A program made the translations under genes and the position numbers. A stretch of DNA of 20,408 nt from DASQDN01 sp035630195. Lineage in GTDB: Bacteria > Acidobacteriota > Terriglobia > Bryobacterales > Bryobacteraceae. The stretch is from positions 1-20,408 of the forward strand of contig DASQLD010000008.1 of the NCBI GenBank assembly GCA_035630195.1. The letters are read 5' to 3'. The notes under the pieces are model-generated. The model saw only the letters and a program-made list of their open reading frames with translations, searched no databases and was not told the origin of the DNA. The stretch's first letter is position 1, and every line of letters begins with the position of its first letter. Positions 1 to 7,857 of the stretch are shown here, piece by piece.

Positions 1-2
1 AG

Positions 3-128
3 ATCCGCCTTCGACGCATCACCGAACCCACCGCCGAGCAGAAATCACTCCTCCAGCAACTCGGTATCAGCCTTCCTGAACGGTTTCAACTCAATCGCAA
101 ATGTAGTGCAGACTCGGCGACTGCCTGA
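3..128 (+). CDS. C-terminal tail of a possible transposase (partial)
   Basis: An open frame enters from the left edge and ends at TGA 126-128, giving about 41 residues. The stretch reads like a charged helix followed by a short LG-I-x-LP-R tail (EPTAEQKSLLQQLG, then SLPERF). From memory this resembles the C-termini of IS4/IS1634-type transposases, which often end in a T-x-PT-x-EQ-x-LL-x-LG-x-LP pattern. No catalytic residue lies inside the window and I see no terminal inverted repeat after the stop, so the family is a guess. The other two forward frames are less protein-like. Mobile-element debris would suit a plasmid-like replicon. Confidence 0.35.
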   Translation: MRLRRITEPTAEQKSLLQQLGISLPERFQLNRKCSADSATA

Positions 129-144
129 GCTGATTCTGAACCAC

Positions 145-636
145 TTAGCCGTTGTTAACTCTCAGTCGTGACGAACTTCGGCTAGCGTTTACATTTTGAA
201 CCGCAACCACGAGCCATTTTCCCTGCCGTTTCTCAGAAACCATCGTCATGAGACCGAAACGAGGTTCGCGTGCCGAGCCGTCGGGATTTTTGTCGCCTTG
301 AGCAGACCAACTGTGCCGAACAATAGCAATATCAGGACGCAAGAAGCGTACGTGAGTATCCAGCACCGTGTGGACAATTTCACTGAAGCGGCCTTTCAGC
401 AATCGATCGTGAAATTTTTCGAAGACTTCACGTCCTTGCAACCAGTTGAGACCTACCGTTACAAAATCAACATCGTCAGACATGATCTGCGCCAACTCGT
501 GGGCATCGTGCTTCGCGAACGCAGCTGAGAACAGTCGCGGCAAGTTTCGCAGAGCTTCCTCGTCCTGTTTATTTTGCGCTGGTGCGAGCGCGGACAGTGC
601 AAAGAAGGCGCACAAATAGGCAAGAACTCTATACAT
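145..636 (-). CDS. Secreted SnoaL/DUF4440-type (SgcJ/EcaC family) NTF2-fold protein
   Basis: 163 residues. Residues 1-20 form a signal peptide (MYRVL, then a hydrophobic run, then an ALAPAQ cleavage region), so the mature protein is probably periplasmic or secreted. Residues 27-155 match the NTF2-like cone of the SgcJ/EcaC and DUF4440 families: an N-terminal helix with LFSAAFAKHDAHELA, then MSDDVDFVTVGLNWLQGR (the usual 'D-x-D-F-x-x-x-G-x-x-x-x-G' stretch), then beta strands ending GKWLVVAVQNVNAS. Length is normal for the family. These domains bind small hydrophobic ligands or act as isomerases or cyclases; no specific reaction can be read here. The ATG at 636 is preceded by a purine run (AAAGG, GAAAG) that gives a modest ribosome site. 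It stands alone, convergent with the preceding partial gene. Confidence 0.8.
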   Translation of the reverse strand: MYRVLAYLCAFFALSALAPAQNKQDEEALRNLPRLFSAAFAKHDAHELAQIMSDDVDFVTVGLNWLQGREVFEKFHDRLLKGRFSEIVHTVLDTHVRFLRPDIAIVRHSWSAQGDKNPDGSAREPRFGLMTMVSEKRQGKWLVVAVQNVNASRSSSRLRVNNG

Positions 637-1051
637 CTTTCATTTACCTTTGAATTATGTCTTGATGCCGCACCGTGTGCGACACTCAACGCCAATAGGA
701 TGCCAAGGCATTGTACAAGACTCCTCGGGCGAGCGGAAACGGCCATTGAACAGAAGGGCCACTTCAACAGCCTCCCGCAATAGAAACGGTGTACCGAAAA
801 CGACCGTTTTCGAGACCGGGCGTACGGCCCATGCGAAACCCTGTCTGCAAGGGAAATGTTGTTTTGAAACCCGTCTTGAAATCAAGGTGTCGGAAGTACC
901 TTGATATCGTTGAGTTCTGAGACGACCGCTACACGCCTCCTGACGGGCCTTCCCGTCGTTAGCGTACAGTTTTCTCCTTTTGGTGCCGCTTGGCCAAGTA
1001 CCACTTCGACGTGAGCCGGACGCGTAATTTGAGAACGCAGCCGGTACTACC
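637..1051. other. Gene-free interval between the SnoaL-type gene and asnB
   Basis: About 415 bp. It must hold the promoter of the leftward gene at 636, and it lies downstream of the leftward asnB gene. Short open frames exist on both strands (for example 655-885) but have no recognisable domain or ribosome site. Visible structure is limited to an 18-bp palindrome at 795-812 and a small inverted repeat CTTGA-AA-TCAAG at 875-886. I see no tRNA, no clear rho-independent terminator with a T-run, and no insertion-sequence ends. Confidence 0.5.
795..812. promoter_or_regulatory. 18-bp palindrome, possible operator
   Basis: CGAAAACG-AC-CGTTTTCG: two perfect 8-bp arms separated by 2 bp, about 160 bp upstream of the SnoaL-type start codon. 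The 2-base centre makes a poor RNA hairpin loop, so a dimeric repressor site is the likelier reading. Its distance from the start codon weakens the link to that gene. Confidence 0.3.
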
Positions 1052-3025
1052 CTAACTGGAAACCGCAGTCATCGGAGGGGAAGCAACGTTCTCTCCCTTG
1101 TGGTAGTGCTCCAACCACGCCTGAAACATCAGCACCGTCCATAGACGAGCGCTGTAATCGATGTGTCCCTCTTGGTGCGCGCGCCACGTCGCCTGTACTT
1201 GCCGCGGGTTGAAGAACCCTTCCTCTCGCAATCGCTCCGGCGCCAGCAGTTCCTCGCCCCAGGCGCGTAAAGGACCACGCAGCCAGTCGACAATCGGGAT
1301 AGCGAAGCCCGCTTTCGGCCGGTCCAGCAGTTCGCGGGACACAAGTTTGTAGGCCAGTTGCTTCAAGATCCACTTCCCCGAACCGTCGCGCCGTTTGAGG
1401 CTCATCGGGATGCGCCAGGCAAGTTCGAACAAACGGTAATCGAGAAGCGGACATCGCGATTCCAGACTCACCGCCATGCTCGCGCGATCCACCTTCACAA
1501 GAATGTCGTCGGGAAGATAAACGGAGGTGTCCAACAACATCATGGTGGCGATTTCGTCTCCGCCGACATTCCTGTAGCGAGAATCTGCAAACGGGGTTGT
1601 CGCTTCAACTCCTCCGCAAGCGACTGCTTGTGGGAATTCCCACAGCGAAACCATCGCCCTGTACGCCAAGCCGGGAGCGTCCTCGCCAAAAATGGATGCT
1701 ACCCGATGCAGCCTTGGTCCCGCATGCCGTATGCCCGCCGGACGCAACGCCGCGTCCCAAATGTCAGAGGACACTGCCGTCGCGCAATGCGCCGCCATGC
1801 GTCTCACAGGCCCTGGCCAGCGCCCGTTCCGCTGGAAGTACCGCGCGCAACTGTCGTAAGTGCTGTAGCCTCCAAACAACTCGTCGCCACCGTCGCCGGA
1901 CAAAGCCACCGTCACCGAACGCCTGGTCAACTGCGATACCAGGAACGTCGGAATCATGGAGGAATCCGCAAACGGCTCATCGAACATCTCGGGCAGGATG
2001 GGGATTACGTTCCGGACCTCGGCAGGCGTGACGTACAGTTCCGTGTGGTCACACCCGAGATGTTGCGCAACAGCCTTGGCGTGCTGCGCTTCATCGAACT
2101 TCGCTTCATTGAAGCCAATCGAAAACGTCCGTACGGGAAGTGAGCTGCTGGATTGCATTAGCGCAACCACGAGGGACGAATCGATTCCGCCCGACAGGAA
2201 TGCGCCAACGGGAACATCGGCCACCATGCGAATACGCACAGCATCCTGCAGCAATTGCTCCAACTGTTCCAACGACTCGCGTTCATCCGCGAGGGGCGAT
2301 GTCATTGACTTGCGCGCAGCTTCCAGCACGGACCAATAAGGCTCCGGCTCCCCATTCGTTCCCACATCCGAAGTCCGGATAGTCAGCAAACTTCCCGCGG
2401 GGAGCTTATAAATACCCTGATAAATCGAATATGGCGCTGGGATGTATCCGTGCCGCAGGTAAACCGGCACGATGTTTCGGTCGATTTGTCCTGAGAAATT
2501 CGGGTGTTGGTGAAATGCTTTTAATTCCGATCCGAACAGCAGAGTCTTCCCTGCCCAGCCGTAATACATCGGCTTCTTCCCGAGCCGGTCGCGGCAAAGG
2601 TGAAGTAACCGCTCGCGCTTGTCCCAGACCGCGAAACTGAACATGCCGTTAAATGTTTCTACGGCGCGCCGCACGCCCCACTGTTCAAATGCCGCCAGCA
2701 TGATCTCAGTGTCGGAATGTCCGCGGAAGCGATGACCGTGCGACTCGAGTTCTGCGCGTATGTCCCGGAAATTGTAGATTTCGCCATTGAACACAATCAC
2801 GAACGCGCCATTCGCACTGTGCATCGGCTGATGACCTTCAGGCGAAAGATCGAGAATCGAGAGCCGCCGGTGTCCAAGCGCTATCCCCGCCGTGGGGTCC
2901 GCCCAAATACCTTCGTCATCAGGGCCGCGGTGGGCAATGGCATCGGTCATGCGTCGATTGACTGCCTGTAAGGCTTCGGCATTCATCCCGGAAGCACGAT
3001 CGAGAAATCCAGCGATACCACACAT
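1052..3025 (-). CDS. asnB: Asparagine synthetase (glutamine-hydrolysing) / exopolysaccharide-associated amidotransferase
   Basis: 657 residues, using the ATG at 3025 so the protein begins MCGIAGF. Class II amidotransferases need Cys2 at the processed N-terminus as nucleophile, which rules out the longer frame opening at 3082. The N-terminal glutaminase domain (about 1-215) shows HRGPDDEG, GHRRLSILDLS, FNGEIYN (80-82 NGE) and HSDTE (104-107). The synthetase domain carries the ATP-pyrophosphatase loop SGGIDS (278-283), LSGDGGDELFGGY and VDRASMAVSLESRCPLLD. It transfers glutamine nitrogen to an aspartate-type acceptor with ATP. Stand-alone copies make asparagine, but this type is common in bacterial polysaccharide clusters, including PEP-CTERM/exosortase-linked ones, where it probably amidates a sugar acid. 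The context (divergent heparinase-like gene 72 bp away, other sugar genes downstream) favours the polysaccharide role. No key residue is missing. Confidence 0.9.
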   Translation of the reverse strand: MCGIAGFLDRASGMNAEALQAVNRRMTDAIAHRGPDDEGIWADPTAGIALGHRRLSILDLSPEGHQPMHSANGAFVIVFNGEIYNFRDIRAELESHGHRFRGHSDTEIMLAAFEQWGVRRAVETFNGMFSFAVWDKRERLLHLCRDRLGKKPMYYGWAGKTLLFGSELKAFHQHPNFSGQIDRNIVPVYLRHGYIPAPYSIYQGIYKLPAGSLLTIRTSDVGTNGEPEPYWSVLEAARKSMTSPLADERESLEQLEQLLQDAVRIRMVADVPVGAFLSGGIDSSLVVALMQSSSSLPVRTFSIGFNEAKFDEAQHAKAVAQHLGCDHTELYVTPAEVRNVIPILPEMFDEPFADSSMIPTFLVSQLTRRSVTVALSGDGGDELFGGYSTYDSCARYFQRNGRWPGPVRRMAAHCATAVSSDIWDAALRPAGIRHAGPRLHRVASIFGEDAPGLAYRAMVSLWEFPQAVACGGVEATTPFADSRYRNVGGDEIATMMLLDTSVYLPDDILVKVDRASMAVSLESRCPLLDYRLFELAWRIPMSLKRRDGSGKWILKQLAYKLVSRELLDRPKAGFAIPIVDWLRGPLRAWGEELLAPERLREEGFFNPRQVQATWRAHQEGHIDYSARLWTVLMFQAWLEHYHKGENVASPPMTAVSS

Positions 3026-3097
3026 CGAAGTTTCATCGTAGCAGCGGCTCTGCCTAATACCCGCGGTATAAGGAAAGATCACCGCCCCGTCAAAGAC

Positions 3098-5041
3098 ATG
3101 CGAAGTCCTCGAGAGATCGCGTTCCGGCTGCGTCAGGAAACAGCTAACCTCTGGCTGTACGCCTTTCCGCCCCGTTTAAACATTGACGCGCCGGCGCCCA
3201 TCGCAAAGCTTCCCGATCCTGACGGCGTTTTCGCCGCCTTAGCCGGCAGCCCGCTGGCGCGACAGATAGAGACACTTGCCGAAGGCTTCCTTGCTCACCG
3301 GTTCCCCGTGCTGGGCATCAACATCGAAACGGGCCCGGAGATCGACTGGAGCCGCGATTACGTTCATGGCATCAGCAATGAGGTTCCATATTTCAGGCGT
3401 GTAAAGTACCTCGACTTTGCGGCCGTAGGCGACCACAAAATTATTTGGGAGTTAAATCGGCATCAACACTTGGTCATTCTGGCGCAAGCTTGGCTGCTGA
3501 CCCGTCGTGACGATTTTTTGAAAGAAATCGTCCGGCAGTTGGAGCACTGGCTGGCGGTGAATCCCTTTCAGTGCGGTATCAATTGGGCTAGCGCGCTGGA
3601 AGTGGGTTTCCGCGCGCTGTCCTGGATCTACGTCTATCACTTTGCGGGTAGCGCGTTTTCACCGGAGTTCCGACAGCGATTCTTGCTGGCCATTTATCGT
3701 CACGGTCTGCATCTCAATGCAAACCTTTCGGTATACTTCTCGCCCAATACACATCTGCTGGGCGAGGCGGTGGCGCTGCATGCAATCGCGGTCGCATTCC
3801 CTGATCTGCCGGCTAGCGGGGGGTGGCGACGAAAGGCCGCCAGAATTGTCTCCGAAGAGATGGACCGGCAGGTGCGCGACGACGGTAGTCACTTCGAGCA
3901 GTCGTCGTACTATCACGTCTACGCGGTCGATTTCTTTGCCTTGCACGCGATCCTAGAAGACACGGATGAGCGTTACCGGTCGAAACTCGCCCGCATGACA
4001 GAGTATCTGATCGCGCTGCTTGGTCCGGAACGGCGGTTGGTCTTTCTTGGCGATGACGATGGCGGGCGCCTGTTTCATCCTTATGGCCCGCGCGACACGT
4101 TTGGTCGGGGTACCGTAGCGCTCTGCTCGGTCTTGCTAAACCGGCCCGAGTGGTTGACGCATCCGGAAGATCTCTATGAGATCGCGCTGTGGTGGCTAGG
4201 ACCGAAGGTGCTCGCGATGCCTGCTGCTCCCGCGCGTCAGCCCGCCTCGAGGTTTTTCCCCGATGCCGGCGTCGCTGTGCTGCATCGAGGAAGGACGCAG
4301 GTGATCGTGGATGCGGGTCCATTTGGCGTCTGGGGTGCCGGTCACAGCCACTCGGATACGCTCAGCATGACCGTACGTCATGGCGCCCGTGACATGTTGA
4401 TCGATCCCGGAACTTACACCTACATCTCCAGTCCGATTTGGAGGAGTCGTTTTCGCGGAACGGCTGCACACAATACCATTCGAGTGCAAAACCGCGACCA
4501 GGCAACTCCGGTGAATGCGTTCCGGTGGGCAGATAAGCCGGAAACGGAGGTGCTCGATTGGTCTCCCTCGGGCCGGATAGACGCCATATGCAGGTACTCG
4601 GATATCCGACATAGGCGAGTAGTTGAGTTTCTGGATACGCATACGCTGTGTGTTCTGGACGTTGTGGAAACGCTCGACCCGAAACTGCTGGCCGAGCAGT
4701 TCTGGCATCCAGGGCAAATTCTGTCCCAGTTATCAGCGCAAAGCTTTGATTTGGGAGATGGAGTGTTTCTCTGTCTCGGGGGTCCCGAATCGCCTGAGGT
4801 ATCCGCAGGTGGAGATTACGGTTGGCGGTCCCCCGCCCTGGGAGCGAAGGAATGTTCGCCGCTGATCGTTGTTACTCGACATGGCTCCGGGACTTTGGTT
4901 TTTGGAGCGGCCCTCCGGTTCGATGCTCGGCCAGTGTCGGTACATGTAGAAGCGAAGGACGAGGGCTGGCGCGTAAAGCTGCTCGATGGCTCTGAAGTGG
5001 TTGCGGAGATGTTCGTACCGAGCGCGTATTGCGCTCGATGA
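3098..5041 (+). CDS. Heparinase II/III family protein (polysaccharide lyase-like)
   Basis: 647 residues. The N-terminal half is the alpha/alpha-barrel found with heparinase II/III proteins: WELNRHQHLVILAQAW, then INWASALEVGFRALSW (about 161-176), then FEQSSYYHVYAVDFF (about 264-278). The C-terminal half is the heparinase II/III beta-sandwich with the conserved GHSHSDTLSM (about 415-424), IDPGTYTY and RGTAAHNTIRV. The histidines in GHSHSD sit in the family metal/active-site region. Relatives are eliminases acting on uronic-acid polysaccharides, and many sit in exopolysaccharide clusters where they trim or edit the polymer. I see no clear signal peptide, which is usual for the cluster-associated members. 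The gene is divergent from asnB, so one 72-bp gap serves both starts. It is followed by, and possibly cotranscribed with, the membrane phosphatase/sulfatase-like gene. Confidence 0.85.
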   Translation: MRSPREIAFRLRQETANLWLYAFPPRLNIDAPAPIAKLPDPDGVFAALAGSPLARQIETLAEGFLAHRFPVLGINIETGPEIDWSRDYVHGISNEVPYFRRVKYLDFAAVGDHKIIWELNRHQHLVILAQAWLLTRRDDFLKEIVRQLEHWLAVNPFQCGINWASALEVGFRALSWIYVYHFAGSAFSPEFRQRFLLAIYRHGLHLNANLSVYFSPNTHLLGEAVALHAIAVAFPDLPASGGWRRKAARIVSEEMDRQVRDDGSHFEQSSYYHVYAVDFFALHAILEDTDERYRSKLARMTEYLIALLGPERRLVFLGDDDGGRLFHPYGPRDTFGRGTVALCSVLLNRPEWLTHPEDLYEIALWWLGPKVLAMPAAPARQPASRFFPDAGVAVLHRGRTQVIVDAGPFGVWGAGHSHSDTLSMTVRHGARDMLIDPGTYTYISSPIWRSRFRGTAAHNTIRVQNRDQATPVNAFRWADKPETEVLDWSPSGRIDAICRYSDIRHRRVVEFLDTHTLCVLDVVETLDPKLLAEQFWHPGQILSQLSAQSFDLGDGVFLCLGGPESPEVSAGGDYGWRSPALGAKECSPLIVVTRHGSGTLVFGAALRFDARPVSVHVEAKDEGWRVKLLDGSEVVAEMFVPSAYCAR

Positions 5042-5078
5042 CAATGTCCCGCTTCCTCGCTTGTTATGGTTGAATACA

Positions 5079-6722
5079 ATGACCCCCTCAGCGGTGTCCG
5101 TCGGGACCCGCCCGGTCCTTCAAGACCTGGCCTTCTGCGTCTCCTTCGCGCATCTGTTTTTTTTGAAGTACTGGGATGAGGTGCTGGATCACTCCGTCTC
5201 CTACCATGTAAAAACGCCGTCCAGCTACTTCCTGCCCGCTGTGACAATCCTGACCACTCTGGCGATGGCTGCGGTTTTCTTTGCCATCCTGCGGGCACTG
5301 AGACGCATCGGCAATAAGCGCATCCATCGCGCCGCAGGCATCGTCTTCGTGGTGTGCCTTGTGCTATTCCCGGTGAACACGGTCCGCAAGCACTTCCTGC
5401 ATCTGGGGTTCGTCGGACTGACGTCCGAATGGAACATCGCCGCGCGAGTCGCGGTCGTCAGCGCAATTGTGCTGGCAGCCGGATGGATTGTGCTGCGGTA
5501 TGAACGGGCCATCGTACGAGGAGCGCGGGCCGCGGTGTTGATTCTCGTGTTGCTGCTGCCTTTCACCGTATCCACCACAGCATGGCAGACGCTGCGTCAG
5601 GATCCAGCGGTGTTTGAAGATCAGCCCGTCTCTCCGCGTTTGGAAAACGCCGCCGGGCGGATGGTGATCATTGTCTTCGATGAGCTGGATCGGGGCTTGG
5701 CGGCGCCTGGGGCTCGACCGCCCGGCATTGAATTGCCTGCACTCGACCGGCTGGAGACGCAAGCGCTACACGCAACGCGAGCTTCGTCTCCGGCATTGGA
5801 CACGCTTGACTCCATACCCGGTCTCGTGACCGGACGCCAAGTCACCAAGAGCAGCCCCCGTTCGCCCGGCGTCCTCTTGATCCGTCACAAAAATGCGGAC
5901 ACGGATGTGGACTGGAAGCAAGAACCGTCGCTCTTTTCGAGAGCAAGAAATGCGCGGCTGAACGTCGGAATCGCAGGCTGGTATCACCCGTATTGCCGGC
6001 TGTTCGGCCGCTACACGGCGGATTGTTTCTGGGCGCCCGCCGCCGGTGTCCTGCACCGGGAGGAATCGATTGGGAATCTCAACGTTGTAGAGGCGGCTTC
6101 CGTGCAGTTCCGCAGAGCCATCCTGCAGGCGCCGGTGCTTTCGCGGCTCACTTTTCTAGCGCCTCGGACCGGATTGCTCCACCCTGACGTGCGGCGTCAG
6201 GAGCGGCTGCGCACACGGGAGGAGTACCTAGGTGTTCACGGGAACGCCCTGCGGATGGTCGCTGATGCCGGTTTGCATCTGGTTTATCTCCACTATCCCG
6301 TGCCGCATTCGCTGACCATCTACGACCGGAAGACGAAAGACTTCACAGCCCGCGATGGCGTTAATTATTCCGATAACCTCCTGCTCGTTGATCGCACGGT
6401 GAGTGAGCTTCGATCGGCGCTCGAAACGGCCGGGTTGTGGGAGAAAACGGCAATTTTGCTGACGTCCGATCACCCCATGCGGGTTCCTATGTACCAAACC
6501 AACCCGGAATGGGACGCCGAACAGGCAAGCGCGCTGACAAGGGCGCCGGAACGCTATGTTCCCTTCGTCCTGAAGCTGGCCGGGCAAACCGAAGGCCTCA
6601 AGTACACAAATCCCTTGGGAACGGTTGCCACCAGCGACCTGACTTCCGCGATTCTGTCGCGTCAGGTCACCACCGCAAACGATGCCGCCAGTTGGCTCGC
6701 GCAGTTTCAGCCCTCGCCTTAA
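5079..6722 (+). CDS. Membrane-anchored alkaline-phosphatase/sulfatase-superfamily protein
   Basis: 547 residues from the ATG at 5079. The frame opens further upstream (ATG 4986), but that extension overlaps the preceding gene and encodes arginine-rich, non-membrane sequence; neither start has a good ribosome site. About five hydrophobic segments fill the first ~180 residues (for example FLPAVTILTTLAMAAVFFAI, IVFVVCLVLFPV, AVVSAIVLAAGWIV, VLILVLLLPF). A large domain, presumably periplasmic, follows. Its core signatures are MVIIVFDELD (metal-binding Asp), SPALDTLDSIPGLVTGR at the nucleophile position, and ILLTSDHPMR near the C-terminus (the usual SDH metal ligands). The nucleophile loop has Thr/Ser and no Cys-x-Pro-x-Arg, so it is not a classical formylglycine sulfatase. 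A phosphoester- or phosphoethanolamine-type transferase or hydrolase is likelier. Position suggests modification of a surface glycan; the substrate is unknown. Confidence 0.7.
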   Translation: MTPSAVSVGTRPVLQDLAFCVSFAHLFFLKYWDEVLDHSVSYHVKTPSSYFLPAVTILTTLAMAAVFFAILRALRRIGNKRIHRAAGIVFVVCLVLFPVNTVRKHFLHLGFVGLTSEWNIAARVAVVSAIVLAAGWIVLRYERAIVRGARAAVLILVLLLPFTVSTTAWQTLRQDPAVFEDQPVSPRLENAAGRMVIIVFDELDRGLAAPGARPPGIELPALDRLETQALHATRASSPALDTLDSIPGLVTGRQVTKSSPRSPGVLLIRHKNADTDVDWKQEPSLFSRARNARLNVGIAGWYHPYCRLFGRYTADCFWAPAAGVLHREESIGNLNVVEAASVQFRRAILQAPVLSRLTFLAPRTGLLHPDVRRQERLRTREEYLGVHGNALRMVADAGLHLVYLHYPVPHSLTIYDRKTKDFTARDGVNYSDNLLLVDRTVSELRSALETAGLWEKTAILLTSDHPMRVPMYQTNPEWDAEQASALTRAPERYVPFVLKLAGQTEGLKYTNPLGTVATSDLTSAILSRQVTTANDAASWLAQFQPSP

Positions 6723-6952
6723 GCTAGCGGCCACCGAACGAATGATGATCTCCCCGGGCGTCCCCGGCAGCCCCGCCGGCAGACTGCGAGTTCACCACAT
6801 TCAAACGAGTGGACGGCCCGCAGGGTTGGTTCGTCCTTAGGCACACACCTTTGGCGCCGTGTTGCCAAACCAGGTGTCATTTTGAGGAACCGTGACTTCT
6901 CGGTAACGTGCCTGAGAATGTTCACTTATCAGACGCCAGCTTTAGAACTTAT

Positions 6953-6966
6953 TGCGCGGTCGCGCA
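6953..6966. promoter_or_regulatory. Short inverted repeat upstream of the HTH gene
   Basis: TGCGCG-GT-CGCGCA, perfect 6-bp arms, 30 bp before the start of the small HTH protein. It may be that protein's own operator, which is a guess from position. The rest of the 6723-6996 gap shows only GC-rich sequence after the previous gene and no convincing terminator. Confidence 0.25.
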
Positions 6967-6996
6967 TGATCACTTTATCTGCTATCGTAGCTACTA

Positions 6997-7527
6997 ATGC
7001 CGGATAAACCCCTTTGGCTGGTACGTTTACCCGAAGCTATCGAACGATTGGAGTCTTCTTCCGATCCCTGGGTGGATCGCAACCAGATCGAACAACTGCT
7101 CGGCGTAGGTCGCCGGAGGGCGCAGCAAATCCTTTCGACTGTTGCATCGCGGGAGGTCGGTTCCAGCCGGGTCGCTCGGGCGGCAGATGTAATCGGGTAC
7201 CTCCAGAGAATCGCCGCGGGCGAAGTCGCTTGCTACGACGCCCACCGCCGGAAACAACTCTGGGATCAACTTGGGCGGCAACGGGAGAAATGGCTGGAGC
7301 AACCACCAGTTTTGGTCGATGTTTCAGGAACTACGATTCAGCGGGTGCAACGGCGGGATATCGATGGTCTGCCCGAAGGCGTGAGTCTTAGCCCCGGAAA
7401 CATCTTTGTTTCATTCACTACGCCGGAGGAAGCACTGGAAAAGCTCGTGGCTCTGGCGCTGGCAATCAGCAGGAACAGAGAAGCATTCGAGGAGCGGGTT
7501 CGGGTTGCCACCCAGCTATTTACTTAG
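6997..7527 (+). CDS. Small HTH-containing protein of unknown function next to the partition locus
   Basis: 176 residues. I do not recognise a named family. Residues about 24-50 (WVDRNQIEQLLGVGRRRAQQ, then ILSTVA) look like a helix-turn-helix, with VDRNQIEQLLGV as first helix and turn and GRRRAQQILSTV as recognition helix. A basic region with a VARAADVIGYLQRI helix follows. The C-terminal third (LSPGNIFVSFTTPEEALEKLVALA) is a mixed alpha/beta segment. There is no signal peptide or membrane segment, so it is cytoplasmic. The ATG at 6997 has no Shine-Dalgarno; TATCGT at 6983-6988 would be a -10 placed for an almost leaderless message. The gene ends inside the first 8-bp repeat cluster and is convergent with the parA-RHH operon, so it may be an accessory partition or copy-control factor. 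That role is inferred from position alone. Confidence 0.65.
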   Translation: MPDKPLWLVRLPEAIERLESSSDPWVDRNQIEQLLGVGRRRAQQILSTVASREVGSSRVARAADVIGYLQRIAAGEVACYDAHRRKQLWDQLGRQREKWLEQPPVLVDVSGTTIQRVQRRDIDGLPEGVSLSPGNIFVSFTTPEEALEKLVALALAISRNREAFEERVRVATQLFT

Positions 7528-7577
7528 CTACCTAACTACTCGGCTACTTGGACTGTCGCCTACTCACCCACTCCGCT
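7522..7577. repeat. Centromere-like 8-bp box cluster A
   Basis: Seven consecutive 8-bp units in strict register at 7522, 7530, 7538, 7546, 7554, 7562 and 7570: ACTTAGCT, ACCTAACT, ACTCGGCT, ACTTGGAC, TGTCGCCT, ACTCACCC, ACTCCGCT. All but the fifth begin AC[TC][TC], and four of the seven end in CT. The cluster spans the stop codon of the HTH gene and the last codons of the RHH gene, so it constrains both reading frames. It is read as a binding site for the RHH partition protein because the same units recur at the parA promoter. Confidence 0.6.
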
Positions 7578-7798
7578 AAAAGCTCATCCATGAGATCGCT
7601 GAAGTCACGTTCGTCCATTAAAAGCTCGCGCTTGACTAAGCGATACAGGTCGGAGCGCACGTACGTTGAGATCTGCCGGTATGCCGGATCACTCCGCTTC
7701 CCAACTCTAGGCGGAGGTGGCGGAGCGCCTTCCCCGGGCGGTTCAACGGAGCCTAAGCCGACTTCTCCTAACAGGTCCGCAAATTTATTCTTAGCCAT
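7544..7798 (-). CDS. ParG-like ribbon-helix-helix centromere-binding protein
   Basis: 84 residues. The first ~40 are likely disordered and proline-rich (PPGEGAPPPPPRVGKR). The remainder fits a ribbon-helix-helix fold: beta strand RQISTYV (41-47), helix A SDLYRLVKRELL (49-60), turn MDERD, helix B FSDLMDELLAEWVSRR (66-81). The size, the mobile basic N-terminus and the C-terminal RHH match the ParG type of partition protein, which dimerises on short DNA boxes at the centromere and stimulates its ParA ATPase with an N-terminal arginine. It starts 17 bp after the parA stop on the same strand, so the two form one operon in the usual parA-parB order. Its probable targets are the 8-bp repeat clusters around the locus. 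Sequence identity to ParG itself is not claimed. Confidence 0.75.
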   Translation of the reverse strand: MAKNKFADLLGEVGLGSVEPPGEGAPPPPPRVGKRSDPAYRQISTYVRSDLYRLVKRELLMDERDFSDLMDELLAEWVSRRQSK

Positions 7799-7801
7799 TC
7801 T

Positions 7802-7857
7802 ACTTGAGTATACGACTATCCGGCTAGCTGACCTCTTGCGTACCCGGAACTCCGGGT
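7802..7857. repeat. Degenerate 8-bp box cluster B (parA/RHH junction)
   Basis: Units in 8-bp register from 7802: ACTTGAGT, ATACGACT, ATCCGGCT, AGCTGACC, TCTTGCGT, ACCCGGAA, CTCCGGGT. The match to the box consensus is weaker than in the other clusters, as expected if the last codons of parA limit it. The cluster fills the 17-bp parA/RHH gap and continues into the parA 3' end. A perfect inverted repeat, TACCCGGA-AC-TCCGGGTA, lies at 7841-7858 within it. Confidence 0.35.

Noticed and set aside
655..885. 76-codon reverse and 84-codon forward open frames in the 637-1051 gap
   Set aside because: No domain, no ribosome site, cysteine- and arginine-rich composition typical of chance frames.
1358..2143. 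261-codon forward open frame
   Set aside because: Antisense to asnB, arginine/proline-rich shadow translation, no domain.
6723..6800. Rho-independent terminator after the membrane phosphatase-like gene
   Set aside because: Short GC-rich inverted repeat (CCGGC-AGCCCC-GCCGG) but no T-run follows on either strand.
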